Below, piece after piece: positions 24,552 to 36,825 of a DNA stretch of 64,000 nt (its first letter is position 1; every line of letters starts with the position of its first letter). The notes beneath the pieces were generated by a model, which saw only the letters and a list, made by a program, of their open reading frames with translations, did no database searches and had not been told where the DNA came from. The DNA is from Apostichopus japonicus (lineage: Eukaryota; Echinodermata; Holothuroidea; Aspidochirotida; Stichopodidae), in assembly GCF_037975245.1 (NCBI RefSeq), contig NC_092581.1, positions 322,501-386,500 on the forward strand. Direction: 5' to 3'. Both the position numbers and the translations under genes were made by a program.

Positions 24552-27500
24552 CAGTACTGATTTCGCTTAACTCCCGTTGAAATTTGTTAAAAGGAAAATA
24601 AACAAATTTCTTCGTTTTTTATCGAAATTTGCCGATTTTTATCGAAATTCAACGAATTTTAACGATTGGTGATCTCAATCATTTCCTACGTGGAATTTTC
24701 AACGATGCGTTGAAATTCTTTTTTAAACGAAATAAAAGGTCAATATGTGGTTACGCGAAACGTCGGAAATCTTCGTTTATTAGTATCGATTAGACTTTGG
24801 TACAGTCGTTTGAAAGCAAGAATATTTACAAAAGCATTCTCAGGCTTGCATGAGTAGTAACTCTCAAAGAAACATGTAGTAAAACTGACGGGGGACGTTT
24901 TCTGACTGAACCCCAAACACAGTGACATAAGTCTTAACTTTGCCAGGCTATCTTGGAGGTTGCAGTACACGCTATGTACCACGAGGCACCCTTCCAGATA
25001 AGTTGGAGTGCTGTTTAACCATTTAAATAACAATGAATGGACATAAATAAACTTGGTTTACTTGCAGATTGCAAAAAATAGTTATTTTTAAGAGATGTAA
25101 ATTTGGTTTTTTATAAGAGTTGAAGTATGAAACTTTGTTTCCGAGCGAAAACACTTGAAGCAGTTACTTGAAGCAAAATAAAGATGCCCCGCCCATTCTG
25201 CTAGGACGCTTCCATTTTTCAAAAATGCGTTTTCTCTTTTTATTTTTTCTATTTTGTTTAGTATAGATTTGGCATGAGACATGTTACTCAGGTTAACTTT
25301 GATGGAATAATTTTATACCAGAAGTGGAAAAACTTAACAGTTATTACATTCATTTCGGATCATTTCCGAACAAGATAACACACTAAGGGTGTGACCGTTT
25401 AAACGATTAACCGTTTAACTGGCCGCAAATGCACTATCAGTTTAGAAAATCACAAACTGTATAAACGGAAAATTAAAAAAAAAAAATCAAATACATTTTA
25501 AACATGAAAATTATTTAAAAATATGTAAAGAACTGAGTAATGTACTGCAAACTATTAATAAAAAACAGAAAAACGATGTTTTAGGCATGAATAATGTGTT
25601 CAATATAACTATAGTAGTAGGCCAATAGTCACGAGCTCATGATAGTGTCGTCAATTCGTTTTCCCAGTTTATATTTGCGACATATATCACCCGTGTACAT
25701 CGATCAATGGCATGGTGAAATCCTGTGTGAAAATATGTCGATGCCAAAAGACGCAAATGGTCGTTCTAGAAAGTATCGTAATAACATTAACAACACAAGG
25801 CCAGTTTGCTCTCTCAGGTCCGCACGTATACAGCCATTTTTTCCACACATGGTATTATACTGTGCATGCATTGCGGGCGGGATTGCGGCAAACATAAAAG
25901 AATATGAATGAAAATGATAAACCTTACGATATTTTTCACAAATATTGGTGCTTAGATAAGTGCTTCCTCACAATCAACGAGCCGCCCCAAAATTTGCTCC
26001 GCTTACGTAAAACTTCTATATATATATAACACTTGCAAAAATTCGAGTTTTTACACACATAATTCCCACTGACATTGGTCATAGAACATAAGTAGGTCAT
26101 TGACATTTGAACTTGCCCAAGTTCATCGCACCATGGGAACGACACAACACATTGAACATGATGTTACATTCTTCCGCCATCTGGACGCTGAGTGTAAATT
26201 TTGGTGTAATATGCAAATTATGAATGGTACTGCGCTGCCCGGTTAAAATTTAACCTATTGCAACACCAATTTTGGGAAGCTGTTGTTGAAGAAACTGTTG
26301 TATCAAATGTAAAGTACTGTATCATGTATGTGACACAAGAGAAAGAAAATGAAATCGGAGGCTGCTACAACCCATCCCACAACACGTGCGTGCGTAATTT
26401 GATTTCTAAACATGACTTTTAATGAGTAAGCAGGAAAGGTGGGTAAGTTTGCTAAGTTAGGCGAGTTTTTGTTTAAAATCTTGTGATAGATAGACAAATA
26501 TATTGTTTTTTTCTTCAAAAGTTACGAAGTTGCCGAAGGCCGAGTTATATAAATTCAGTGATCTGAACTTCTGAAGACCACGATATACTGATCAGGTGTG
26601 TTATTCTTTTCAGCAATTATTACACGTAATGTTGGCAATATTATTGGGCCTAATTAGTAATTAACATACATTGATCATTGTCTTGTTGCCTGAATTGCTA
26701 CTTTTTGGAAAAAAAAAAAACCTTAATTATTGTACTCATAATGTTTAAATGGTTAGTGAAATATCTGTTAGGTCACACCCTTATAACACACAAAAAAAAA
26801 ACGACTTTATTGAATGAAAATATACTGAAAACCATATCGCAAAAACACAAAATCGCCTATAACTCGAAAACGGAAGGAGATATCGACTTTTGTCAGCTGC
26901 GTAGGGATTTCCTATACCGAATTTTGATGTGCTCTATCCACCTGTGTCATTTATGAGCTTCTCTGACGTAAGCTGCAGAACGTAATTTCTCCATACCAGT
27001 TCCGCAACATTTATTTACGCAGTAAACATTGTTCATTATGTTTTCTTTCACAACGAATATTCAAAGTTGTGCTCCACACGCTTCACAGATATTATTTTAT
27101 GTTGTTCATTTTCAATTCTAGTTTAAAATTACATTTTCGAACGATGCATTGCATGCCTTGTCAAACATTCCTGATTAGTAAAACTAAGGAAGGATATTTG
27201 ATTGATATGATTTTATGAGCTGTTCCACTTGAAAAATGATGATAAAACCGAAAAACAAAACATTTACTTCTCATGTGACGCATACCGGGAGACTCATAAA
27301 AACCCCCTTCTCATTAAATTAAATTTACATGCCGTCAGGCCAGTTGAAAGCCCTCCCCAGTAATGTTTGATCAGCTCTTCCCAATATACAATACTCAAAT
27401 AAGCAATGAAAATATATTCATTTTCCACAGGTTTCCATTCCATTATGAATAGTAGGGGCAAAATAATGTTTGCTTCTAGAGTAAGCCAGCCAAAGGTTCT

Positions 27501-28401
27501 GCAGTGCTAAACCCCCCACGAAGATAAATACTATGCTAATTAACAGATGGTAGGCGTGAATTGACAAAGCCAGGTTTATGATTGGACTAGGCCTCTCAAA
27601 AAAGTTTGGTCGCTGGGGATATCCAGGGTAGGGAATGCACATGTAAGCAGCATACTGTAGGTGGCCCAGACCCAGGCTGCGACCTTAATTACCAGGGCAG
27701 TCCATCTGCATTCGCGGGCAACTTACAGTAGCTGGGTTAGGGGGAAAATAACAGGATGTTTTGTATTTTGCGTGCATTGAAGCCGGGGGGGAGATTTTTT
27801 GGTTTGAAAGTGAGTGCGGTAAACGGTACTGTAGTACGTCAAGTAACACAGGAATTTATTGGAAAAAAAGATCTCTTTGATATCCAGCTACGACTGTTTC
27901 ATTGTGTAAATTTTTTTTTTATTTCTTGTTTTTCTGACGCTGCGTTCATTGGTGAGTTACTTAAACTTATCTTAGTTTAATACTAGCCTTTAACTTAAGT
28001 ACTTGTTACGATCGACCAAGACCAGTTTTTTATTATCCTAGCCAAATAATTTTTCAAGCACCTAGTACAGAACTTACTCTGTCTTATATACAATCAAACT
28101 TTTGTAACATTTGTAATATTCCTCAGCCACTTCTGGTATAGTCTGAAAACGGCTGTAGTTACACTAAGGATTCAACGTAGGTCACAACCTTGATATGTCT
28201 AGAATTGCCTTTGCCGTTGTTGATCGCGATAACTTTCGTGGAAATTTCGTTGAAACTAAGTTGACAACCGTGCCCGCAGTAGTCTAAATCTTAATGAAAT
28301 TATTTGTTTTTTATCGATTTTCAATTTTTTTTTATCGATTTTCAACCTTCTTTATCGATCATTGCTTTTTTTGCAACGGGAGTTAAGCGAAATCAGTACT
28401 G
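24552..28401. mobile_element. pogo/Tigger-like element with TA target duplication
   Basis: A perfect 28 bp inverted repeat starts CAGTACTGATTTCGCTTAAC at 24,552 and is mirrored at 28,374-28,401. Both ends are flanked by TA (24,550-24,551 and 28,402-28,403). CAGT-type ends containing TTCGCTTA next to TA resemble pogo-group Tc1/mariner elements. Subterminal TTTATCGA motifs are dense at both ends. Total length is 3,850 bp, or about 2,440 bp once the nested hAT-like element is discounted. No DDE transposase frame was found, so it is non-autonomous or decayed. The perfect inverted repeats suggest modest age. Confidence 0.75.
25384..26783. mobile_element. hAT-like element nested in the pogo-like element
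   Basis: Terminal inverted repeats TAAGGGTGTGACC and GGTCACACCCTTA, with the exact 8 bp duplication TAACACAC on both sides (25,376-25,383 and 26,784-26,791). Subterminal sequence near the left end is rich in GTTTAAAC and TTAACCGTTTAA, common in hAT-type ends. Length is 1,400 bp without a transposase frame. Confidence 0.8.
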
Positions 28402-28603
28402 TAGTTGTGTGCTATCAGTGTGGGATATTAGCAGAGATCTCTTTGTAGCATTTGGCATGAATGGAAATGTGTACTTCCTGCCCCTCTTGCATACAAATGA
28501 ATGCTTCGGGCAATGTGAATGATTTCCAATGTAGCACTTTGCAAGGCAGTCTTAACATGTTGATAAAGCCTTCATAACTTTGCAGTGGTCGTATTTGAGG
28601 GCT

Positions 28604-29560
28604 TTAATTCCTGCAAGTAGTCACCTCTGCCAGTAGAAGGCAGGTCAAGTCCTCTGCAATGCACTTTTGTATCAAGTGCTTCCTAGTCACAGTTTGTGCA
28701 GGTAACATATCAGAGGAGAGTACTGCTTTAGCCAGTGCCCTGCGGAGTGACTTGAGTAGGTGAACTTGGTCTAACAGCATATGGTTCTCTGTTTCAGAAT
28801 GAGTAGCTGCAGCCATTGTACCAGTGAGCCCTTTACATGCCTTGCCATCAGCATCAGTTGTTAGGCACTTCTCCTTTAGTGGGTTCTTACCAGTAAGTAA
28901 TTTGGATGCACAAATCTTTCCACCATTCTGTTCATCTTTGACATTGGCATCTTTACTGAACAGCCCTCATGGACTGGACATTGCAACTTGTGACCCCTTC
29001 TTCTATTCATTTCACCAATTAAGTTACAGTTGTTACTGTGATTGTAATCAAAATTAAATTTATCAATGGTGACATTCTCAACAATTACATCTCTGTATTG
29101 GCTTGCACGAACAAATGGAGTCTTACTTTTTGCATTAAGCAGACACGTATGATATTGACGATCATATTCTGCAAAAATTGGAGAGTCTTTTGAGAGGCCA
29201 TGCAGTTGCAGTGTCTTCTTTATACACCCCTTTTCTGATATATCATTTTCATTCATTTCTTCTATTGCAGGTCCAAACTGGTTGGCTGACTTTTGTAGTG
29301 TACTGACAGCGGGACTTGGAAGAGAGATGCTGCTGAGCATTCTATGAGCTGCACTTGAACCGATCTACATCTGATGCAAGCCTGACTGCCGTGCAATGTT
29401 TAGTTCTGAAGGATTCTTGCCAGGTTTGCTTCTTGGTTTAAACCTTTGTAGATGGGCCAGAGCTTACAGTACCTTTGTATCTTCAGAGAATGCATCCAAA
29501 CACAACCTTTAAGCCAAGTCCCACAAATTCTTCATATCTAAGTTTGCAAGAGGAATAGGT
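28604..29560 (-). pseudogene. Degenerate ORF of an unidentified transposon (TTDADGKAC)
   Basis: Two minus-strand reading frames (29,340 to 28,876 and a frame ending at 28,604) belong to one protein joined by a frameshift near 28,950. In the second frame KICASKLLTGKN leads into CLTTDADGKACKG, then a segment with LDQVHLLKSLRRALAKAV. The first contains SNNCNLIGEMNRRRGHKLQC. Upstream DNA to 29,560 is still similar to 16.7-17.0 kb but is broken by stops. The D-D-K residues and the following DQVHLLKSLRR could belong to a transposase-type nuclease. I cannot name the family and give no function. Confidence 0.5.
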
Positions 29561-30235
29561 GCCACAAAGGCGCTCACTTCACAAAGTTATTAGCCTCCCC
29601 CAACCAAATGTTTTTTACCTACTGAAAGAAAGATAATTTGCAATGTGTTTTTCAATGGTTAAACTGATATTATTATTACCATAAATATTGTATTGACTTC
29701 CCCAATAATTCTAACCAATATGGAATGGTAATAATTACACAGCATATGATTGTATGTTATTGGCATGCGATGTAAAAACCTGTGCGGGCATGCCTATATG
29801 ATATGCACATTGACATGTGTAACACGCGAAACTCGAACAATTTAGGTTATATTTTCCCAGATCAGCCCCCCCCCCCAAATCATATTGGGCCCCTACGCCT
29901 ATGACGGTAGTTCTATTAGGCATGTTTTTTGGAGTATTCAAAATCATACCAAGTTTTGTGTGGTGGAGTATAAGAATCGCGAGATACAATTTATGAAAGT
30001 GGCAAGGAAACATGGTAAATATGACTGATAAAAGGCCAATGTTGACCGAAAATGTCAATTTTTAGGTCATTCACAATCACAGGAATATATGAATAGGCCT
30101 AGATAAACTGTGGTGCGACAGTCGGAAATTCCAGCTGTCGCACTCCAATTTTCCAACTATCGTCAGTTTTATCAAGTTCGGGGGGTGAGACACCCCCCAC
30201 ACCCACCCCCCCTTCTAGCCACGTCCGTGGGTGTA
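29561..30235. other. No gene; poly-C tracts
   Basis: AT-rich sequence with a C tract at 29,865-29,877 and a C-rich stretch at 30,190-30,215. Nothing coding is evident. The C-rich CCTACGCC and CCACGTCC contexts resemble ends of hAT MITEs, but I found no partner ends. Confidence 0.4.
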
Positions 30236-30305
30236 AGTCACAACTTCTCAAACAATCATTAAAAGAGGTTTAATGTGGAGTCTAAAAATTTCAATTTTTA
30301 GTTAA

Positions 30306-31690
30306 GATGGCATACTCATATTAGCATTTACATCAATCCACCACAAGTGTTCTCATTCAGAAAAAGCAACAGGAGAACAAATTTCTTGATATGTTATCAA
30401 TTAGTGTCTGGTGTTTTCTTGGCAGGGATGTTAAGGAGCATGAAAGAGAGTACAAGTGATACAAAAATTTGGTCAGTTGAGGTAAGTTTAGACCAATTTA
30501 GGCTTCCCTGGAACAGCATACAGAAATTGATTTCTGCTGAGTAAAGAGCTTTGTTTACAAGTGAGGAAAACTTCAGTCTCTCATAGTAAACAAGCAATCT
30601 GCATGGTTATGATATAGAAAATTGAGGGTGCTATGAATGGCCAACTTGTCAGCTATCCAGTTATTGGTTGCATTTAGCTTGTGAGAGCTAAATAGATTAA
30701 GGGATCACATTACTTTTTGATTTAGTGTGTATTGGGTAGTGTTTGCACGGGTTATCCGGGTACCCGCCCGACGCCATACTACCCGGTTCCTAATTTATTA
30801 CCCGCATCCTCCGTAGTGTGATATAAAAAAAAAAAAAAAAAAAAAAAAAATCGCAAATCGATGGTTAGGCAGATTTCCCATTGACTTAGTGTGGTGTTAG
30901 GCTACCATGTGTCGAAGATAACAGCAATAACGAAAGTACTCCATGGATATCTTATAACTGCGTCACAATTTCAGCGAATAAACAGATGGTTAGGCCTAGC
31001 TAGATTTCTCATTGACTCAGTGTGGTGTGGTGTTTGGCTACCATGTGGAAGAAATTATTATTTATTCATTCGTTTATTTCATGGAAGGAAAGGCTGACAA
31101 GGAATTTTATGAGATGTTTACGGATTATAGACGGATTATAGACGGATTATAGACTAAAAAATAATAATCGCAAGTGGCTGTTAAAGTGTTTACTAATCGT
31201 TTATTCCAAATGCGATCAAATTGTGCGAATCGCACAATCTCGCGGCTAATGCGAACCCTGGGCCTGCCTAATAGATAGTAGTAGTAACAACTGTTTACGA
31301 GCTAAATTGGATATTTATATGGTGAGATCAATAGACGTGGAGAGCAAGCAAAAGCCGCGACGGCAGTGCGATGTTAGTAGTAATGTTAATTATATGAAGT
31401 TATTAACAAGTTAATGAAAGAAACAATAGCAAATAGAAATTATTGAGGAAGGTTTTATACCTTATCTTACACCTACGTTTTTGAACATGAAAACATTGTC
31501 AGTAGAGAATATGATTCATTTATTATGGCATCCAATATGTCATTTCTTGAAAATTGTGATACTCGAGGGTAAAACAATTTTTTTCCGGGTACCCGGATAC
31601 CCGACGGGTAACGGCTCTTGGGTACCCGGTTCCCGATTTTTGGACCCGTGTAAACACTAGTATTGGGGCATTTAATAGGTGTATACTACC
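30306..31690. mobile_element. MITE family 1, copy 5, split by a hAT-like insertion
   Basis: The left end (GATGGCATACTCATATTAGC) and right end (AATAGGTGTATACTACC) are both recognisable, but 923 bp of unrelated DNA interrupts the element at 30,737-31,659. If the insert and one 8 bp duplication are taken out, the element is about 450 bp, close to copy 2. This copy is more diverged than copies 1-3, consistent with greater age. Confidence 0.7.
30737..31659. mobile_element. hAT-like non-autonomous element with 8 bp target duplication
   Basis: Ends TAGTGTTTGCACGGGT and ACCCGTGTAAACACTA form 16 bp inverted repeats with one mismatch. Both sides carry GTATTGGG (30,729-30,736 and 31,660-31,667), an exact 8 bp duplication. 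Intact MITE copies lacking the insert show a similar junction (GTCAATGGGGC), supporting a clean insertion. GGGTACCCGG-type subterminal palindromes occur at both ends, and an A tract lies at 30,827-30,850. No transposase. Confidence 0.85.
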
Positions 31691-32770
31691 ACAGACCCTT
31701 TTATCATGCCGACTAGTATTCAGCAATTGGTTGAGCAATATTGTGTGTCTATGTGTAGGACATTTTATTTGACCGCATAAGAATCATAAACATTTTCAGA
31801 AGTCCAACACCTGTTAACAAACAATTTAATAACTTGTTAGTACTTTTATTTTACAATCATTTGGTCAGCATGGAATGTCATTAGTTGAATCACAGAAACT
31901 ATATTTGGTAAGTTGAAACTATGAAGAATCAACAGTGTGTTTTGTTTGTTTACTATTAAAATAGGAATTAATGGCCAAAGAAGTTCAAAATTCCAAGGCT
32001 GCTACTAGTGCTTGAGGGAAGACTGAAAGCAGAAAGAATGCCTAATGACAGAGAAAGAAGACATTATACAGACACTGTGTGACTGCATGGTAGGATATAC
32101 ATGGCTAAAATAGGTAAACAGTTTAATACTGTAAACTCACACTATATCATTGCCAAACAGCACTCTGAAAACTGAAATAATCACGAGGAGCGATTTAATG
32201 CTGCAACGTTACGCTGGAGACCCGACTTGCATTTGACAGATACTAATAGTGGGCCCAACTTACAATAAAGTGAGCCTAACGAGTAACTTTGAAACACTTC
32301 TTAAGTTCAGGCTCAACCTTGAAACTTATTTTTCGTGACGACCTTCAAAACTTGTTTTGCGACAAGCTCTGCTAACCTTTCAACCAGAGACAAATAAATC
32401 ATATTTGCTCACGCTCGAAATGATGCTGATTTAATAGTTGCGCGCAGATTCCTCAACATCATGTGTATTTACTGCGTTACTAGCGGGGCCCTATGTGGGT
32501 GAAAGTGATTTGTATGTGCTTCCTCCTGCACTGCTGACAGCCGCCCGGTCCATACATTTGTATATTCCCACCTACGAAAACCAGTGTCTAATATGTTTAT
32601 GAGCTTGCCGAACGTTACAACATCATACAGAAAGCCATGCCGGACAAAATTATATTTAATGAAATAGTAACATATACATTAGTTACTATTTATAAATATA
32701 TGATATACAAATATGTCATGCATAAACTATATACACGAGGTGTATGAGTAATCTGAATATAAAACGGCAT
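31691..32770. other. No recognisable gene
   Basis: AT-rich sequence with no supported reading frame or repeat, ending in a long (AT)n tract. Confidence 0.45.
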
Positions 32771-32774
32771 TGCT

Positions 32775-32776
<2 letters not shown>

Positions 32777-32840
<64 letters not shown>

Positions 32841-32966
32841 TATATATATATGTATAAATATATATATATATATATCTATGTATATATATCTATATCTATA
32901 TATATATATAGATATATTATAGATATATATTTATCTATATCTATATATATATATTATAGATATATA
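32777..32966. repeat. (AT)n microsatellite with ATCTAT variants
   Basis: Nearly pure AT alternation degenerating into TATCTATATC patterns. It borders the 3' end of the internally deleted Penelope-like copy. A similar tract borders the fuller copy (33,945-34,095). Confidence 0.9.
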
Positions 32967-32970
32967 TATT

Positions 32971-33548
32971 GTAATAAACGTTAACTATTACGAGTCCATT
33001 GCTGTTCCTTACCTATTTTTAATTTGTCAGCTAGACTTGTGTATTCATTGTCTATTTCGGTGGCGGTGTTGCGGTCCGCATATTTGTATTTCTGAGGTAT
33101 GTTTACAGTTAGCAACCCACCATATTTGGCGGGGTCCATCTTGTACATGTTCCTGGTTTTGTCTGCCTCTACAAAGATTTCTTTAGAGGGTGTGATGTTT
33201 TCTATGTCCTTCTTGAGGTTGGACAGGAACTTCTCCATCACTTCGTTGAACTTAATGTTCTCGACCATTTCCAGCATATCGGACTGGAATGAGACCAACT
33301 CCGGGATTTGTGGGGGGACGCATCTGGATTTTAGCCCGTTTGCATCGGTGGTGGCGGTGTTGTCCTCGTCACGGCTGGTGTCACTCGTTTCCGCATCGGT
33401 GTCAGTATCGGCCAGGATGAATAATGCTCTCCATCGCATCCATTTATCAGCTTCTCTGTCATCTCCAGCAGTCTTTTCAAGTATTCTCTAGTTGATGGCA
33501 AAGGAATGTTCTTGCCCGAGTAGTTCATATTGTATCTGTAATAAAGTA
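32971..33548 (-). mobile_element. Internally deleted Penelope-like element copy
   Basis: Read on the minus strand, this has the same 5' part as the element at 34.1-36.3 kb (the two-frame start with [12 protein letters not shown] and MRWRALFILADT, through KYGGLLTVNI) and the same 3' terminal sequence (GTAATAAACGTTAACTATTA). At 33,004 the 3' end is joined directly to the N-terminal third, skipping what corresponds to 34,128-35,781, so about 1.65 kb with the reverse transcriptase and GIY-YIG domains is absent. The junction has about 4-5 bp of filler (TTCC). Because both ends are kept, it looks like an internally deleted, non-autonomous derivative rather than a truncated copy. Confidence 0.75.
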
Positions 33549-33572
33549 TGGGTCACTATTCCACGAACTACC

Positions 33573-33696
<124 letters not shown>

Positions 33697-33697
<1 letters not shown>

Positions 33698-33844
33698 TAG
33701 AGAAAACCAGAGAAATAAGATATGACTCATAATTGACAAATAAGGAGTAAGTTTTAGAAAATCTATTGGAATTTTCGGTCCCCCCTGGGACCTTCGTCAG
33801 CAATACTTGGCAGTTGAATGAGAAGTACAAAATGTGTTTATTAC

Positions 33845-33892
<48 letters not shown>

Positions 33893-33940
33893 AAGACTTC
33901 CTCCACTTTGTACTTTTGTGGCAAACAAATAAATAAATAA
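33697..33940 (-). repeat. 5' flank module of the Penelope-like element, copy A
   Basis: The block AGAGAAAACCAGAGAAATAA through CTTGGCAGTTGAATG, then an (AT)n run, then GGAAGACTTCCTCCACTTTG and an (AAAT)n run, recurs in the same order at 36,395-36,605 beyond the fuller copy. It is therefore part of the mobile unit, or of a composite in which the 5' region is interrupted by expanding AT repeats. Confidence 0.7.
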
Positions 33941-33944
33941 ATAA

Positions 33945-34095
33945 ATAATATATATATAATATATATATATATTTATATATATATATATATATCTATATAT
34001 ATATCTATATATATATCTATAGATATATATAGATATATTATAGATATATATTTATCTATATATATATATATATATATTATAGATATATATATTGT
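33945..34095. repeat. (AT)n and (TATCTA)n tract
   Basis: AT microsatellite with TATATCTA periods, mirroring the tract at 32,866-32,966 that borders the other copy. Both end with TAGATATATATATTGTAATAA and then the element's 3' end. Confidence 0.9.
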
Positions 34096-34249
34096 AATAA
34101 ACGTTAACTATTACGAGTCCATTGCTGCTCGGAGTTGTACAGCGATCGTCAGGCCTACTGATCCGTATAAAATATGGGTCGCTATTCCATGAACTACCAT
34201 TTGGGTTTGACACGGCTGGGTGGTTTCCTTTTGTGTCTGTTGCCATGTC

Positions 34250-34535
34250 TACAGGTAGAGATGAGCTCGCTTCTCTAGTTGAGCGTGTTGCCTTTGAGGA
34301 TGGTAATTTGGAGCTTTTCTTTGCAAAGATTGCATAGACCAGAACCAGACTGCCGCTTGTGCGTTTGGACTGTGACACAATTTCCCAGTGTATTGAATAT
34401 TCAGCTTTTTTCTCCTTGAGTTGCCAGATGTGTTTAGAGAGTTCCGTTTCTTTCTTATATCGGTCATGTTGGAATGATTTGGTGTGGTTGTTGTATCTCT
34501 TCTTAAATTCTCCGCTCGCGAGGCCTATGTATGAC
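34250..34535 (-). pseudogene. GIY-YIG-like nuclease end of the Penelope-like element
   Basis: Minus-strand reading near 34,530-34,430 gives SYIGLASGEFKKRY, HTKSFQHDRYKKETELS and KHIWQLKEK. This has the YIG box and the K-R-Y...H spacing of GIY-YIG nucleases. The frame then shifts, and IVSQSKRTSGSL-like and cysteine-poor sequence follows. It lies at the 3' end, as in canonical Penelope-like elements. Confidence 0.6.
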
Positions 34536-35082
34536 GCGTTGTCGGTTCATGACGTGACTGTGGCTTTGTAAATGACGTCATTAACCAAGCAGTTGCCGCG
34601 AAGTGGGCAACTGTCTACTTCTCGGCAGTTGCATGTCTTTTCCTGGGGGGGGGGGGTTGGCTCGTTTCTTTCATGACCTTTGAGTTGTGTGACTTGATGA
34701 TCTGTTGCATGTTTCTCATACAGCTGTAACTTTATTTTGACTGTTGATCTGTTGAAGATTTTGTGTAGCTTGTTGGTCTGTGGGAATTGCTTGTCGATGA
34801 GTTTTAGGAAGTCCGCCGCAAAGTTGGTCTTTACGTTTTTGCTGTACGGGGGGTTGTACCATGTGATTTTTCTTGACCTGCATTTCTTGTTCTGTTTGGT
34901 GTCTTCGTTTTCCTTGTTTTGGTATTTGATAGTATGGTTGTATCCAGCTGACCAGAGGGCATGATTGTAGGTGGGTGCTGCTTTCTTGAATGCATCCTGG
35001 TTAGATGATAGACCAGAGACTGTTCTTTCGATGGCTGGCAGTATGTTCTTTAGTATTGCGTGCGGGTGGTTCGAGTGTTGGC

Positions 35083-35478
35083 TTATGTAGATTGGTTCGT
35101 TGTTTGGTTTTCTGTAGGGCTGGTATTCATGTTCAAAGTGACGTCAAGGAAGTTGACTGTTTTCAAGTTCGTTTGGACAGTGATTTTTAGTCCACATGTA
35201 TGGATGATCTTGATCAGGGCTTTTGGTATTCTGTCTGCTTTGCTGCCTGAGCATGACCTCATTACTGCTAGCCCATCGTCCCTGTATAGAACCAAACCAG
35301 TGATATCGGGGTTTTTCTCCAGTTGGTTCAAAATGAATAGTCCCACCAATTTACAAACTTCCGCTTTGTCAAATGCACCCATTGAGACGTGGAATTGGTT
35401 GACTGTGTCTCTCTTCTCGTTTGCCCTTGTGATCGAGAGATCTCCTTGCGTGCATGATAGTCTTGTATTCAGTATCAC
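35083..35478 (-). pseudogene. Penelope-like reverse transcriptase core
   Basis: Contains FHVSMGAFDKAEVCKLVGLF, then LVLYRDDGLAVMRS, where the YxDD catalytic pair reads YRDD, and KTVNFLDVTLNMN. Upstream on the minus strand, in a shifted frame (35,660-35,480), remnants of an FDIVDFYTSIS-like palm motif with its catalytic aspartate are visible. Frameshifts make it inactive. Confidence 0.7.
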
Positions 35479-35660
35479 TGATTCTGGTGTATGCTTTGGC
35501 CCATGCTAGACATTTGTGTATGAGATCCTTGCTTATTGAAGTGTAAAAATCAACAATATCGAAGACCAGAAAGGTGAGACTGCTCTTTTCCTGTATATTT
35601 TTAATCCATTCCAGTACGCTTGTGGTATGTTTTCATTTATGTGGTCCAGCATGACCTTGC

Positions 35661-36301
35661 TCACTTGTCCCATTTCAGGTTTTTTGTGTTTATTAGCCTG
35701 CATTTTGTGTTACTTTGAAAAATTTCTTTGTGGTCCTTGATTGTCACGAAAGCCGTTTTGGGTCCAGTTTTATTTATTCGGTTACCTATTTTTAATTTGT
35801 CAGCTAGACTTGTGTATTCATTGTCTATTTCGGTGGCGGTGTTGCGGTCCGCATATTTGTATTTCTGAGATATGTTTACAGTTAGCAACCCACCATATTT
35901 GGCAGGGTCCATCTTGTACATGTTCCTGGTTTTGTCTGCCTCTACGAAGATTTCTTTAGAGGGTGTGATGTTTTCTATGTCCTTCTTGAGGTTGGACAGG
36001 AACTTCTCCATCACTTCCTTGAACTTAATGTTCTCGACCATTTCCAGCATATCGGACTCGAATGAGACCAACTCCGGGATTTGTGGAAGGGGGCATCTGG
36101 ATTTTAGCCCGTATGCATCGGTGGTGGCGGTGTTGTCCTCGTCACGGCTGGTGTCACTCGTTTCCGCATCGGTGTCAGTGTCGGCCAGGATAAATAATGC
36201 TCTCCATCGCATCCATTTATCAGCTTCTCTGTCATCTCTAGCAGTCTTTTCAAGTATTCTCTAGTTGATGGCAAAGGAATGTTCTTGCCCGAGTAGTTCA
36301 T
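35661..36301 (-). pseudogene. Penelope-like ORF, N-terminal region
   Basis: Two overlapping minus-strand frames form the start: one from 36,301 opening [20 protein letters not shown], then after a shift near 36,210 one opening MRWRALFILADTDTD and running to 35,661. The region holds an acidic linker (DAETSDTSRDED), a basic-acidic helix-rich stretch (ENIKFKEVMEKFLSNLKKDI), and ends in the RT lead-in FVTIKDHKEIF and KCRLINTKNL. The same segment is kept in the deleted copy at 32,981-33,528. Confidence 0.65.
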
Positions 36302-36345
36302 GTTGTATCTGTAATAAAGTATGGGTTGCTATTCCACGAACTACC

Positions 36346-36825
<480 letters not shown>

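Noticed and set aside
25704-25911. Overlapping short frames on both strands at 25.7-25.9 kb
   Set aside because: They lie inside the non-coding hAT-like element, and no motif or codon pattern favours either strand.
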